DNA from: Saccharomycopsis fibuligera x Saccharomycopsis cf. fibuligera
Lineage: Eukaryota; Ascomycota; Saccharomycetes; Ascoideales; Saccharomycopsidaceae
Direction of reading: 5' to 3'
DNA: 64,000 bases
Assembly: GCA_001936135.1 (NCBI GenBank)
Contig: CP012820.1
Span: 620,001-684,000 of the forward strand
The notes beneath the pieces were generated by a model that searched no databases, had not been told where the DNA came from, and was given only the letters and a program-made list of their open reading frames with translations. Below, piece after piece: positions 20,671-31,328 of the stretch. Made by a program: the position numbers and the translations under genes. Positions within the stretch are counted from its first letter, which is position 1. Every line of letters starts with the position of its first letter.

Positions 20671-21009
20671 TCAGGTCAGCTTTGCTGGTATTTTCCCAGT
20701 ATTCATTAAATACCATCCTGTTCCCTGTCCGGATTTACCTTTTTGAGCTTTTGTACTCTGCTGCTGAGCAAGCCATTCTTTATTCTTTTGTAAATTATTG
20801 CTTGCCTCATCATATTGCTTCTGGTCCCTTTTTAATCGATTGTTCGCCGTTTTGTCATTAATTCTCCCAAAGCGTATTGTTAACTTCACCGTCATATTTA
20901 GTACTGCTACTATCATTAGTAACAGGTCATTTTTATACGCTGATATTCACCATTATTACCATCTTCGTCCTCACCTTGGCCAAACAATATATACAAATCG
21001 GGAAACATG
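20671..21009 (-). pseudogene. Possible broken small gene, antisense to the SBE22-like promoter
   Basis: On the minus strand an 81-codon frame ends at 20671. Its second half (residues after about 20) is rich in Lys/Gln/Asn/Asp and ends near GQGTGWYLMN, like a real hydrophilic protein. Just upstream, two other frames also read like protein: one begins MFPDLYILFGQGEDEDGNNG from the CATG shared with the SBE22-like start, the next contains DSSSTKYDGEVNNTLWEN. Joining them needs two shifts in the same direction, and the gaps are too short for introns. It may be a gene fragment with frameshifts, a short real gene using only the last frame, or chance. I do not recognise a family. Confidence 0.3.
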
Positions 21010-23727
21010 TCTGTGCCTATGTATCACAGAAAACCAAGAGCGATGAAGCATCCATATGGCAACAACAAGAAGTCAATAAAAACCATTACAGCGGAGTTGG
21101 ATGAACTTGAAATCGACTACAGTAACTTTGAGAATGATGAAATACCGAATGACTTTATCTGCTTTAATGTCCCAATAACTCAATCATTGAATACCTTATC
21201 CGGCACAAGCACCAATGGACTTCATAGTAATGCAATAAATCCTGAAGCTACCGAAAGAGCAAATTCATTGTCCTCTAACGAATCTTTATCTTGTTCCAGC
21301 GCTTCTTCAAGCCCCGTATTGAGTGATGACAGTTTCAGAGACTTTCCAAATCTTGAGAATAACTCAAAAGCATTTAACGTACTTGATTCAGAAGTGCAAA
21401 ACTTGACTTTAGAGTTCAATTCCAATGCCGATTTTCTCAGAAGTGAAAAACTTATACAGCAAAAGATTAACAAAAAGAAAATCAATCAAATAAGTAAGAA
21501 AGTATCAAAAGATGAAAAATTCTGGATCAAATTCTTGAATGAGTGCTACTCTAGTGTCAAAAGCTCTTCTTCAATACATAATGAGTATGACAGTGTCAAT
21601 ATATTCAATAAAGAGTTTTCAAATCACTTTAATATCAAGGTTTCCAATCATTTGAACAAATTTGAAATCTACAGTACCATCCTGGCCAATGATAAGGGTT
21701 CTCAGCTAACCAGATTCAGCCCTAGAAGATCTTCTTCTTTGAATTCGTCAACCTCTTGCTCTTCAACAACAAAAAATAGCACCCGCAACTCTGCCAATAT
21801 AAATAGCGATTTCATGAAGGCCACTACGAACTTTGAACACGAATTCATTCCAAATGTGGTGGATGACGATTTATTTGAATTAGGCACAAAGCAATACGTT
21901 TCAACGTTCGGGTTAAATGATTTGAGATACAAAAAGAAATATGCTTTACCAAACAATAGTTCAGTGGAAAACCTTGGTTTAAGTTCACCTAAATCAGCGA
22001 CGTTTGTCTCCGGTTCAAGAAACAATGCCATCACCAATAACAACAATACTAATAGCAACAGCGGGAGCACTGTTTCATTAAATGGCGCGGTTGGCACCCC
22101 TGCTGCTAGTGGAACTTTGTATTCGATAGTCAATGCTACAAACAACTCCACCACTTCGGTAGATTCTGTCAACACAACATTTTCCTTGAGTTTGAAAGAA
22201 AGCTCTGACGTCTGTACATCTCCAACTTCTCTTACTAGTTCTCCATCCTATAGTTTTTACAAACAACAACAACCAAGTGTTGCTTCTAAAGATACAATGA
22301 GCCAACCAATGAGCAATTCTACTAATGCGACGCCCAGATCATCAGTATTGGGAGTCAGCTCATTCAGCTCATTGTTTAGAGTTTCAAGATCACCATCTAC
22401 CAGTACTTTTCCGCCATCAATACATACGACGTCTACAACATCATCAATTAATAGTACCTCTTCATTAAATAAAGTCAATGGTAAAGTGGTACCAGAATGG
22501 TGGCTTTATGGGTTATCTACTTCTCCATTACCTCCCTTAATGCTTAAGTTTTCATTAGCTAACAATGGTTACATTAATGAAACTATTGATTCCATGAATT
22601 TGAGATCAATTGTGTGGTACTTGACATCGAATAATTTTTTGAACATGAATGAGTCTACTTTCAAAGTTCTTCTCAGTGATGTCAATTTGTTTATGCATCA
22701 TTTAAACTATTATATTAAATTAGCAACAGAAATCGAGTATATTAATGGCCAACATGGTAATACTAATGGGCTCAATTTGGTAAAGGTGGTGCAGAAATTA
22801 AAGTCATTTTTGACGCAGTTTGATGATAAGGACAAATTTCACCGTCAATTGTCAATTTTCAAAAAAGTGAAAAATGAAATTTCTCAGATAACAGGAACTT
22901 TGTCAGTTTCTATGCAGTACGAATTGCAAAGCATTGTGTTGTGTTTTTATTACTATTTATTTGACATCGGTACTCCAAATGTATCTTACAATAAAGAGGT
23001 CATTTCAGTGGCATATATACTTCTTGCCAATATCAAAAATACCTATTTGACCTTCAACTGCTTGATAAACCTCACTTGCAAAACTACAAAGACGCCATTG
23101 CTTAGACAACTAATTCTTAATACTCAAAACCACTGCAATAGTAGTGGTAGTGGCTCACTAACACATGAAGAAAATCAGGCAGAATATCAAGAAGCAAGCT
23201 ATATTAGCGAAGATCAAGAAGCAATAAATAATAACGCCATCAAAACATTCGTCAAAGTATTGAAGAACTACTTACCTGAACTTTATCAATTTTTGAAAAC
23301 TGAATTAAATTTTGACACTTACACTAAATTTAATCGCTTAGTTAAATTTTCCATTCAAAAAATTTTCAATTTGGAATCAGTGGTGAACGATCAAAGTCAT
23401 CGTTTGTTTCTTGAGCGAATTTTTGATATCGCCTTCTTGGACAAGAATAACAATTGGTTTATCTATTTGCTGGTTTTGTTTTTAAAGCAGCACCAAAACG
23501 AGTTTTTAGTGAACTTGAAAAAAAAACTCAAATTGGGAAATTTTAGAGTATTCAATTTAAAGCAATTTATTCATCAGATTAATGATAATACTAACGAATT
23601 GCTTTTCAAAAATGCAAATGCAACCGATTTCATGAATCAAATCAAGACGATTTTGTTGAAGGATGTGAATAGTGAGTTGACCCTTGATGATGCCCTTGAG
23701 TTTGAACAATTGGGGCTTGAGATTTGA
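21007..23727 (+). CDS. SBE22: Sbe2/Sbe22-like protein of cell wall secretion
   Basis: 906 residues. I place it in the Sbe2/Sbe22 family, Golgi-linked proteins needed for delivery of cell-wall material during bud growth, mainly from the N-terminal acidic motif ending DEIPNDFICFNVPI (residues about 45-58), the overall plan and the length. The plan is: short basic start, Ser/Asn-rich disordered region (60-480, with a long SSS/TTS stretch), then a folded, mostly helical C-terminal half beginning around VPEWWLYGLSTSPLPPL. No signal peptide or membrane segment is seen. Start: first ATG of the frame, with an upstream TATA box at about 20551 and a long leader, unless the leader overlaps the minus-strand ORF remnant noted above. 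The family call is from memory of motifs and should be treated as probable, not certain. Confidence 0.6.
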   Translation: MSVPMYHRKPRAMKHPYGNNKKSIKTITAELDELEIDYSNFENDEIPNDFICFNVPITQSLNTLSGTSTNGLHSNAINPEATERANSLSSNESLSCSSASSSPVLSDDSFRDFPNLENNSKAFNVLDSEVQNLTLEFNSNADFLRSEKLIQQKINKKKINQISKKVSKDEKFWIKFLNECYSSVKSSSSIHNEYDSVNIFNKEFSNHFNIKVSNHLNKFEIYSTILANDKGSQLTRFSPRRSSSLNSSTSCSSTTKNSTRNSANINSDFMKATTNFEHEFIPNVVDDDLFELGTKQYVSTFGLNDLRYKKKYALPNNSSVENLGLSSPKSATFVSGSRNNAITNNNNTNSNSGSTVSLNGAVGTPAASGTLYSIVNATNNSTTSVDSVNTTFSLSLKESSDVCTSPTSLTSSPSYSFYKQQQPSVASKDTMSQPMSNSTNATPRSSVLGVSSFSSLFRVSRSPSTSTFPPSIHTTSTTSSINSTSSLNKVNGKVVPEWWLYGLSTSPLPPLMLKFSLANNGYINETIDSMNLRSIVWYLTSNNFLNMNESTFKVLLSDVNLFMHHLNYYIKLATEIEYINGQHGNTNGLNLVKVVQKLKSFLTQFDDKDKFHRQLSIFKKVKNEISQITGTLSVSMQYELQSIVLCFYYYLFDIGTPNVSYNKEVISVAYILLANIKNTYLTFNCLINLTCKTTKTPLLRQLILNTQNHCNSSGSGSLTHEENQAEYQEASYISEDQEAINNNAIKTFVKVLKNYLPELYQFLKTELNFDTYTKFNRLVKFSIQKIFNLESVVNDQSHRLFLERIFDIAFLDKNNNWFIYLLVLFLKQHQNEFLVNLKKKLKLGNFRVFNLKQFIHQINDNTNELLFKNANATDFMNQIKTILLKDVNSELTLDDALEFEQLGLEI

Positions 23728-24231
23728 TCATGCATCATGGCGATGCTAGCTCAACATCTTAGTCTAACTTCTAAAGTTCTTATGCATTAATTTTTTTCCT
23801 TGTACTACAGACTATATCACGACCATTCAGTGCATTTTTTGTGATTTTATCCTTTTTTCTCACCACCAACTTTCAAAAATTTTGCAATCTCGTTATTGCT
23901 ATAGATGTACTCATTTTTTATTTCACTTTTTCTCTTCTCAGCATTTAATCGTTTTTCACGTTTTATTTTACTTTATTTTATTTACTTATAATGTTCACTC
24001 TTCGTCCTTTTCCCTTTTATACAACATGTAAGAATTAATGTGATAATAGTAATTCTTCTGTTTATAGGTTAATTCAGTACACTAATAAAAATATTGAACC
24101 GCTTTGACAATTCAGCTAACTGAAGTTAGAAGCCTTGTCGTTAAATTTGTGGTTTTTAGTTATTAGAGAAGCGACGCATAAATCAGTTTAGTTTAAATTA
24201 ATTGAAATAAAAATTAAGTTCTCAAAGGATC

Positions 24232-24262
<31 letters not shown>

Positions 24263-24915
24263 TTGTGTGAAGTATATCAATATGTAAAAATTTTTTGGGT
24301 ATCTGGCTTAGTTTGTTAAAGCTTGAATTTAATAATTATATATTTTCTCAATTTGGTGTGTATATACTAACTCTTTATATTATCTTAGGGTGGATTTTTC
24401 ATGCAGTCACTAACTCACATACTAATAGTAGAGTTTAAATCGTTTTCGCTTCCTGTCTCAGTATGCTTTTACAATATTGCAGCTTTCAGTTTATATTAAC
24501 GGCAGATTCGTCTCAACATCTTATAGCATATAAGTTTGGCTGAAAACCTTTTATTTATTCACTCACTAAAATAACATATTAAAATGTTAAAGCCGCGACT
24601 TGGCATCAATTCTTCTAGCTTTGAACCGGAAACACTTTGGTTTTTCTCATTGTACTATCTGGAGTGAGTTCTGAGAAAAGCGAAGCAAGTGCGATGCATG
24701 CTGTCACCAAATGGCTAGCCGCCTTGCTTAGATAATCGTGCGTCAATTTTTTTCTTCTTGTCTCGCGTTTTTCGTTTATGAGTTGAAAAGTTGCATTATT
24801 TAAAGACAAAGAACAGAACAACAGACAAGCTCAAGATCACCATCACCACCACCGTCGTTAATATTAACACCAAAACCAAAAACACTACCAACACTAACAC
24901 CATAACATTCCCACA
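23728..24915. other. Intergenic region, AT-rich, promoter of MVD1
   Basis: About 1.2 kb. Includes an A run of 27 at 24232-24258 followed by a T run, and an isolated TACTAAC at 24366 with no convincing exon pair around it. An ACC/AAC-rich leader (24835-24905) precedes the MVD1 start. No gene seen. Confidence 0.5.
24232..24258. repeat. Poly-A run of 27
   Basis: Uninterrupted A homopolymer followed by T's, between SBE22-like and MVD1. Confidence 0.9.
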
Positions 24916-26112
24916 ATGGCTGAAGTGTACTCTGCCTCAATTACTGCTCCAGTCAATATCGCTACCCTCAAATATTGGGGTAAAAGAGATACAAAGTTGA
25001 ATCTTCCAACCAATTCCTCCATCTCTATTACCTTGGATCAAGCTCATTTGAGAACCCTTACAACCGTTTCTACTAGTCCTAAATACACTAAATCTAGATT
25101 GTTGTTGAACGGTAATGAAGAAGCATTGGACAAACCCAGACTTATTGCTGTGCTTCAGACTTTGAAAGACTTGAGAAAACAGGTCGAAACTCAAGATTCC
25201 AGCTTACCCAAATTCAGTGAATGGGAATTACTTATTGTTTCTGAAAACAATTTCCCAACTGCTGCTGGTCTTGCCTCTTCTGCTGCTGGCCTTGCTGCTT
25301 TCGTATCTGGTATTGCCAAATTGTACCAACTTCCTCAGTCTGCTTCAGAAATCTCCAAGATTGCTAGACAAGGTTCCGGATCCGCTTGTAGATCTCTTTT
25401 TGGTGGGTTTGTCGCTTGGGAAATGGGCACTGAAGCCGATGGTAGTGATTCTAAAGCCGTGGAAGTCGCTCCTAAATCACATTGGCCAGATATCAAAGCT
25501 GCTATTTTGGTGGTTAGCGCAGATAAAAAAGATACTTCTTCTACCAGTGGAATGCAAATCACTGTCCAGACCTCTGACTTGTTTCAGCATCGTATTCAAA
25601 ATGTGGTGCCTGCACGTTTTGAAGAAATGAAAAAATCTATTTTGGACAAAGATTTCAACAAGTTTGCTGAATTGACAATTAAGGATTCCAATTCGTTCCA
25701 TGCTGTCTGTTTGGACTCTTATCCACCAATTTTCTACTTGAATGACACTTCCAAGAAGATAATCAAATTGATTAATTTGATTAATGAGGAAAGCTTGAAA
25801 AACGGCCAAGGTTTAATTGCTGCATACACTTATGATGCTGGCCCAAATGCAGTTATCTATTACGAGGCCCAAAATGAAATTAAAGTTTTGTCTGCTTTGT
25901 ACAAATACTTTGGTAAAGTACCAGGTTGGAACGTCGTTTCAGAAGAAGTATTAGCCAACGTGAAGGAAGCTGCTAGTGCTAGTGTTACCGGTGAGAAGTT
26001 TTTCACTGCTGAAGATTTTGACGTCAGCAGAGTCATCTTAACAAATATTGGCGAAGGACCATTAGATACTAGTGAATCATTGATAGATGCCAATGGTGAT
26101 CCAAAAATCTAA
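24916..26112 (+). CDS. MVD1: Diphosphomevalonate decarboxylase
   Basis: 398 residues, matching S. cerevisiae Mvd1/Erg19 (396). It makes isopentenyl diphosphate from mevalonate diphosphate with ATP, the last step of the mevalonate pathway feeding ergosterol and dolichol. It is a GHMP-superfamily kinase fold. The N-terminal APVNIATLKYWGKRD (about 11-25), the substrate-contact stretch LPTNSSISITL, the phosphate-binding loop AAGLASSAAGLAAF (about 116-129), GSGSACRSLFGGFVAW and the catalytic-aspartate context YTYDAGPNAV are all present. The start is the first ATG and aligns with the family start. Confidence 0.96.
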   Translation: MAEVYSASITAPVNIATLKYWGKRDTKLNLPTNSSISITLDQAHLRTLTTVSTSPKYTKSRLLLNGNEEALDKPRLIAVLQTLKDLRKQVETQDSSLPKFSEWELLIVSENNFPTAAGLASSAAGLAAFVSGIAKLYQLPQSASEISKIARQGSGSACRSLFGGFVAWEMGTEADGSDSKAVEVAPKSHWPDIKAAILVVSADKKDTSSTSGMQITVQTSDLFQHRIQNVVPARFEEMKKSILDKDFNKFAELTIKDSNSFHAVCLDSYPPIFYLNDTSKKIIKLINLINEESLKNGQGLIAAYTYDAGPNAVIYYEAQNEIKVLSALYKYFGKVPGWNVVSEEVLANVKEAASASVTGEKFFTAEDFDVSRVILTNIGEGPLDTSESLIDANGDPKI

Positions 26113-27919
26113 ACTTTGATAGATAAACCAATAAATTATGTTCCATAGCACATGGGTTTTCTTTTTTTTTATCACATCACTTTTTATATTTTTTCTATTT
26201 AATTTGATATTTGAGTTCTTTTTATTCATTTTTTCCCTTGATAGAGCTGTTACTACCACTGTTTTTTGCTACTTTAAAACTTTTTGGCTTTCCCGACTTT
26301 TTTTTTCAACTTCCAACTCTTTAATATTATTCGCACTGTGATGGAAAGATATCTATAAAGAAACTGTTTCTACATTAGCCAATATGCAGCGTTAGGAATT
26401 CTTTCAAATATTATGCGTGCTACATTTTTAAAACTTTTTTAAGATAAATGCCAATGTATTATATCGGGTTTGCAACCTATATTAATTTGCGAACATTTCT
26501 CATTAACCCTATTAACCGTTTCAATAATATGAGATTAGCACTAACAGGAGATATTACACGCATGTTAAGAAGACCTGTAACAGCAATTAATGTATGTGTG
26601 TTGAGATATAACTGCAGAGAATTTATGACAGAACTAGGGGACGCCCACACACAGTCTGGTTATTGTGATATCAGTATTTTGTAAGTATCGGATAGATTAA
26701 TACTTCAATATTCAAAAGTTTGTTTTTTCTTTTTTTTTAAAAAAAAAGAAAAACTTCTGTTTTATCTCGCTTCAATTTTAATTCTAATTTTTGCTCATCA
26801 ATAAAATTATTCCTTTAATGAAAACTTGTTGGTTCTAAAATATTTTAGTAAAAAAAAAAAGTTTCACAATATACATGTCAAGATTGCAATGAACCTTGCT
26901 TATATCCTGTTTGGTCTTGCTACGAGATGAAAGGGCTGATCCAGGGAAGCGAATTATTACAATAACACTAAAAAATAAACAAAAAATGCAAAAAAAAAAA
27001 AAAAAAAAAAAAATAAAATAAACAGAAGGCCAGGACTTTCTGTGTGCCATCAGCTATAAAGCATGATGAAATCAAAAACGTTTCCTACTAATTTGTAAAA
27101 CAGATCCTCACGATTATTCCAATTACAATTATGGTTTAGTCCTTGACTTTTTGCTTGTCGATATGAGAAGTCTTACTGTTAGTGTCACCCCCAGGCTCTA
27201 GGTGTTTACTGCACAATACTGCACATTAGCGCTTGTCGATGCTGGATATGTATGTAAATATATATATTTATAGTCTGTTTAGTAAATTGTGGGCGGCGTA
27301 CATCGACGCTAGCAGATATCAAAGAAGATGTATATAATACGGTAGTATATATACAGGCTATATAACTGCGTAACATAATAGATTTGGGCCAAGCCAGTGT
27401 CGTTTTGATTCAGCTTCAGGTATTATGTTTTAGTTACGTTTTATAATGTTGAGTTATGTTGATGGACCAAGTATTGTCGAGCATTAATCATATAGCCGCT
27501 AATCTATCGCGAACAGTTTACTTTTAAAATTAACCATGTTTCGAGTCCGCCTAAGCCACAAAATACTCATTATTTACAAAGAAACCATAGTCTATATGGC
27601 AATGGCTCATACTAAAAAGCTCATTTCTATAAAAAACTATTCTGGCCAATATTAGGGCATAATAAACAAACAGTACATTGAAGCTCCGACCATATGTCTT
27701 CACCCCCAGAAAATCAGTAATCGCTTACATAAGTGACTTTTTTGTCAACTTGCAATTGAATTTTGCATAATTGCAAAGAAAAATGGCCTTGCTTTTAAAT
27801 CGAAAAGATTAGTGGTTGGTTAGTGGGGACATTTTACGAATGGAAGCGAAAGGGCTTACTTCAAAAAATTATAGACAATTTCATTAGTAAATATAACGCT
27901 AACAATAAATATAACAAAA
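26113..27919. other. Intergenic region MVD1-MIC19, nothing convincing
   Basis: About 1.8 kb of AT-rich DNA. A 24-A run is at 26990-27013; TATA-rich sequence lies at 27245-27365. A 78-codon ORF at 26448-26684 has no recognisable domain. No tRNA or repeat family recognised. Confidence 0.5.
26990..27013. repeat. Poly-A run of 24
   Basis: Uninterrupted A homopolymer in the MVD1-MIC19 intergenic region. Confidence 0.9.
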
Positions 27920-28531
27920 ATGGGTGCTAGTGCTTCTAAACCTGCTGAAACAAAAGTGTTTACTCCGGAAACTCCAGTAGATTTTTCCCCTGAGTTCTTG
28001 AACCAACTTGACAATTCTGAAGAGGTATGTGAACTTTATCAAGCCAATAAAAACACCGACAAATATTTTATATGCCGTGTGATTTAAAATGAATACAGGA
28101 AACAAGATTCAAATTGCGAATTACGGAATACAAATTATAATATACTAACAAAGCATAATCTATAGTCCAATTATGCTCGTTCTCAATTGTCGGAAAAATT
28201 CATTCAGAAGGAGATTACCAAAAAGTTGAGTGAGTTGCAGAAAGAAACTGCTCAATCATTAGACAAAAGTCTTAGTGCTAAGTTAGAAAGTGAAGATAGC
28301 ACTCCAGAGGTAACATCAATTAAATTGAATGAAAAACTCCAGCATTTAAGTGAAAAATTAAATCAAATCAATTCTAGCAAATATTTCCAGGATAGAATCT
28401 CCAAAGAAGCAAATAAAGAGATTGCTAGTGCTAGAAGTGAGGTCATTGCCTGCTTGAGAAGCAACAGTGACAAGCCATTGAACTGCTGGGAAGAAGTCCA
28501 AAAATTTAGAAACTTGGTCAAAGATCTTTAG
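27920..28531 (+). CDS. MIC19: MICOS subunit Mic19, two exons
   Basis: Exon 1 27920-28024 (35 codons), exon 2 28166-28531; 156 residues after splicing. The protein starts MGASASK, an N-myristoylation-type sequence, followed by FTPETPVDFSPEFLNQLDNS, a charged coiled-coil centre (KEITKKLSELQKETAQSL) and a short CHCH-like end CLRSNSDKPLNCWEEV with two cysteines ten residues apart. This plan is that of Mic19 (Aim13/CHCHD3), a peripheral inner-membrane protein that joins the Mic60 and Mic10 parts of the MICOS complex at cristae junctions. Without exon 1 the second exon has no ATG at its start (only TTG), which confirms splicing. Length is close to S. cerevisiae Mic19 (170). Confidence 0.88.
28025..28165 (+). 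other. Intron of MIC19
   Basis: 141 nt, phase 0: donor GTATGT at 28025, branch site TACTAAC at 28143-28149, acceptor TAG ending at 28165. Confidence 0.92.
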
Positions 28532-28820
28532 TAATGAAAATTATTTATCTGAGTCAGATTTTTCCATTATTATTAGCTACATATTAAACTCTTTTTCTTT
28601 TGGTTCAAAATTTTATTGTCATTTATTCCTGGCGTTTCTATAGCTTTCAGCAAGATTGAATAAACTCCGCCCTTAACAATATTCAAAATGCTCAAGAGAT
28701 AGTAATATATCATTTAAAAAATAAAATAGAAAAATAGAACACAATCATAATATCCTATGCGCACAAGACACAAAATAGAACACAAAAAAACAACAATAAG
28801 CTCTACAACTTCCAGTCCGT

Positions 28821-29351
28821 CTATTGTATTTCATGGTCATTTGGACCAACAGCCGTGGCAAAATTTGTTAATTGTTGCGAAAGCATCTGCGCAAGAGCCT
28901 GTCCTGCCGGTGTACTAAGCACCCGTTGTGGCAAAGTTCTAATCTTTTCAGGTATTTGATTACCAGTTAAAAACTCTGATACTTCATTTGAGAAATGATT
29001 GCAATTATGCTGAAACAAATCGTAGCTAAAATCATGATATTTTGATCTTAAATCCACTAAATATTCCTCAAATATCTCGGCACTAACGTAAGTAGTTCCT
29101 AAGTCTACCACTTCCATTGGTATGCCATGAACACTTTCACCAGGCTTCGAAAATGCTATACCTCTTGAAAAAAAATACTCTTTTCCATGCACCACTATTG
29201 AAGTATGGTATACTGCTTCTATGGGAATACCAATCATTTGCTGTGAAAGGAGCATGGCAGTGCCACCGGAAAGATCATAAACGTAAAGCTTGACTGGATA
29301 AGCTACCTCATTGGCTTCTTCAAGGTTCCCTGTAGCGTCTGAGGCGGACAT
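28821..29351 (-). CDS. PPPDE/DeSI-type cysteine peptidase
   Basis: 176 residues. A PPPDE-fold (DUF862) protein resembling DeSI-1/DeSI-2, which in animals remove SUMO or act as thioesterases. The two catalytic residues are in place: His49 in AVYHTSIVVHGKEYFF and Cys117 in HNCNHFSNEVSEFLTG. The stretch YFFSRGIAFSKPGESVHGIP between them is also family-typical. A short C-terminal tail (about 140-176) ends with a helix-like LAQMLSQQLTNF segment. The start ATG is clear. It is divergent from the SLC1-like gene with about 690 bp between. The exact substrate in yeasts is not established. Confidence 0.85.
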   Translation of the reverse strand: MSASDATGNLEEANEVAYPVKLYVYDLSGGTAMLLSQQMIGIPIEAVYHTSIVVHGKEYFFSRGIAFSKPGESVHGIPMEVVDLGTTYVSAEIFEEYLVDLRSKYHDFSYDLFQHNCNHFSNEVSEFLTGNQIPEKIRTLPQRVLSTPAGQALAQMLSQQLTNFATAVGPNDHEIQ

Positions 29352-30042
29352 TGTGTATATTGGTAGTTTGTGTATGTGTATTGACTATATGAAATTAAAC
29401 GAAGGCGTTCTAGATATCATCTTTATTGATATATACTTCAGATGTCAAAGATCAAGGCACGACCCGAGCCTGCATATTCAGCGCTTTTCTTTTTTTCCGC
29501 GTTGATCTTGCCCCCGCCACCAAATCATTGATATATATGCGTACGTAATCATTAACAATTTTGTGCTTGAAGCTATGCCAAATGTATTCAAGGTTTGCAA
29601 CAAAGGAAGAAGTATGAACTAATGAGAGACAATTCACTATATTCATCAGTAAAAACTGGCTTTAACTACTTCCTTGATTGTATCAGATTGCTAACAATAG
29701 ATGTATCATCTTAACTAGTATAAGTCTTCTATGAGCTTCTACTGCGTAAAATTCATTCCGGGTAATTGTATAAATTTAGTACTTGGACTCTTGACTCCTG
29801 CTTTGAATTCTGCAATTGATCCACAAGCATTATAAAGAAAGAGAATAAATTCATATATGAAAATAAAGATAAAAAATAAAAAATAAAAAATACAAAATTA
29901 AAAAAAAAAAAAAAAAGTCATCAACCCAACCTAAAGCTTAAGTTTTATAGAGCCGTTCTGTTAATTTGTTTTTATTTCCTTCCTCTCTTTTACCTCTTTC
30001 CCACTAAACAGTCTTTCAAACAGAGCTAACCGTTTAACAATA
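29352..30042. other. Divergent promoter region between DeSI-like and SLC1-like genes
   Basis: About 690 bp; A/T-rich (A tracts at 29875-29915), no gene or clear site recognised. Confidence 0.5.
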
Positions 30043-30900
30043 ATGGGATTCTTTCAGTCCGCCAAATTTTACTTTAAAACATTTGTGGCTGTTAACATCT
30101 TTTTTGGTTGTGCCTTTTATGGGGTACTTGCCTCTATAGTTTTGACAGTAATCGGCAAACAACACTTGGCTCAATGGGCCACCGCTAGAGCCTTTTACAA
30201 CACATTCTCCACCCTTCTCAATGTGAAGATAGTGGTACGCAATGAGCAAAACTTGCTTAACAATATGCCAGGGATACTTGTTGGCAATCACCAATCCAGT
30301 TTAGATATTTTGATCTTAGGTAGAATTTTTCCACAGGGATGCACTGTGACAGCCAAGAAGTCATTGAAGTATATTCCATTCTTGGGGTGGTTCATGTCCC
30401 TTAGTGGCACCTTCTTTTTGGACAGAGCCAACAGAGAAAAATCAATTGATACTTTGAATCGTGCATTGACTAAGATGAAGAGAAACAAGGGAAGTTTGTG
30501 GATGTTTCCAGAAGGCACTAGATCATATTCTAAAGAGTTGTATCTTGGACCATTCAAAAAAGGTGCTTTCCATTTGGCGGTTGATGCTCAAGTACCAATT
30601 TTACCTGTGGTGGTATCCAATACTTCCAACATCATCAATTTCAAAGACAAAATTTTCAACGAAGGTACAATTTTCATTGAATGTTTGGAACCGGTGCATA
30701 CTAAAAATCTTGGTAAAGATGATGTCAGCAAGATTACTTTAAAAACTAGAGAAAGAATGCTTGAAACGGTGGAACAGTTGGGTTTTTCTAAAGTGAAGAA
30801 TGCGCCAATACGGGAGGCATCACCTGAAGAGTCTGAAGAAGAACCAAATAAAAAAGATAACGAATCTAATGAACGCACTTCCTTGCTAGAAGAGCAGTAG
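30043..30900 (+). CDS. SLC1: 1-acyl-sn-glycerol-3-phosphate acyltransferase
   Basis: 285 residues. Acylates lysophosphatidic acid to phosphatidic acid in the ER or lipid-droplet membrane, the branch point for phospholipids and triacylglycerol. An N-terminal hydrophobic segment (about 12-37) anchors it. The catalytic HX4D motif is NHQSSLD at 82-88, and the glycerol-phosphate-binding FPEGTRS is at 155-161. The acidic C-terminal tail (EESEEEPNKKDNESNE) is of low complexity. S. cerevisiae Slc1 is 303 residues. With INO1 in the same window this supplies phospholipid synthesis, though the two are 24 kb apart. Confidence 0.93.
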   Translation: MGFFQSAKFYFKTFVAVNIFFGCAFYGVLASIVLTVIGKQHLAQWATARAFYNTFSTLLNVKIVVRNEQNLLNNMPGILVGNHQSSLDILILGRIFPQGCTVTAKKSLKYIPFLGWFMSLSGTFFLDRANREKSIDTLNRALTKMKRNKGSLWMFPEGTRSYSKELYLGPFKKGAFHLAVDAQVPILPVVVSNTSNIINFKDKIFNEGTIFIECLEPVHTKNLGKDDVSKITLKTRERMLETVEQLGFSKVKNAPIREASPEESEEEPNKKDNESNERTSLLEEQ

Positions 30901-31328
30901 AAATACTGATTGAGAAGGAAATTCCTTATAATACATTTTTTTTAGGTCTTTTTCAAATTGTTATTATTAAAAATATTAAAAATGTAGGTCATTATAGAGT
31001 TAGCTAACAAAAATTCAATTGTGTTGACAAAAGTGTAAATGAAAAGAAAGAAGGAAAAGGTACAATTCCCCAAACAGAGTTAAACTAATTTGAAAAATGA
31101 GGATAAAATGAGTCGTTATGATAAAGTAAATGCAATAAAAGTAATGATGAATTGTATCAAAAAGCAGGAAAGAAAAAAGAGCTAAAAAAGGGTATTGGAA
31201 AACGTTCATTACCAGATTTAAGCAAAACTGGCAACAAGTAGAGAGAGAAGGAGAACGGGTATGTGATATTTATCATGAACAAAAGAAATCAAAAAAATCA
31301 AAAAATTCATAATTTAGCAATGCAAAGT
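30901..31328. other. Convergent 3' region of SLC1-like and MUM2-like genes
   Basis: About 430 bp AT-rich DNA between two stop codons; no gene seen. Confidence 0.5.

Noticed and set aside
24366-24372. TACTAAC branch-like sequence without a gene
   Set aside because: No donor/acceptor pair joins coding segments around it; the MVD1 start is complete without an upstream exon.
26448-26684. 78-codon ORF downstream of MVD1
   Set aside because: No domain, no promoter features, in the range expected by chance in AT-rich DNA.
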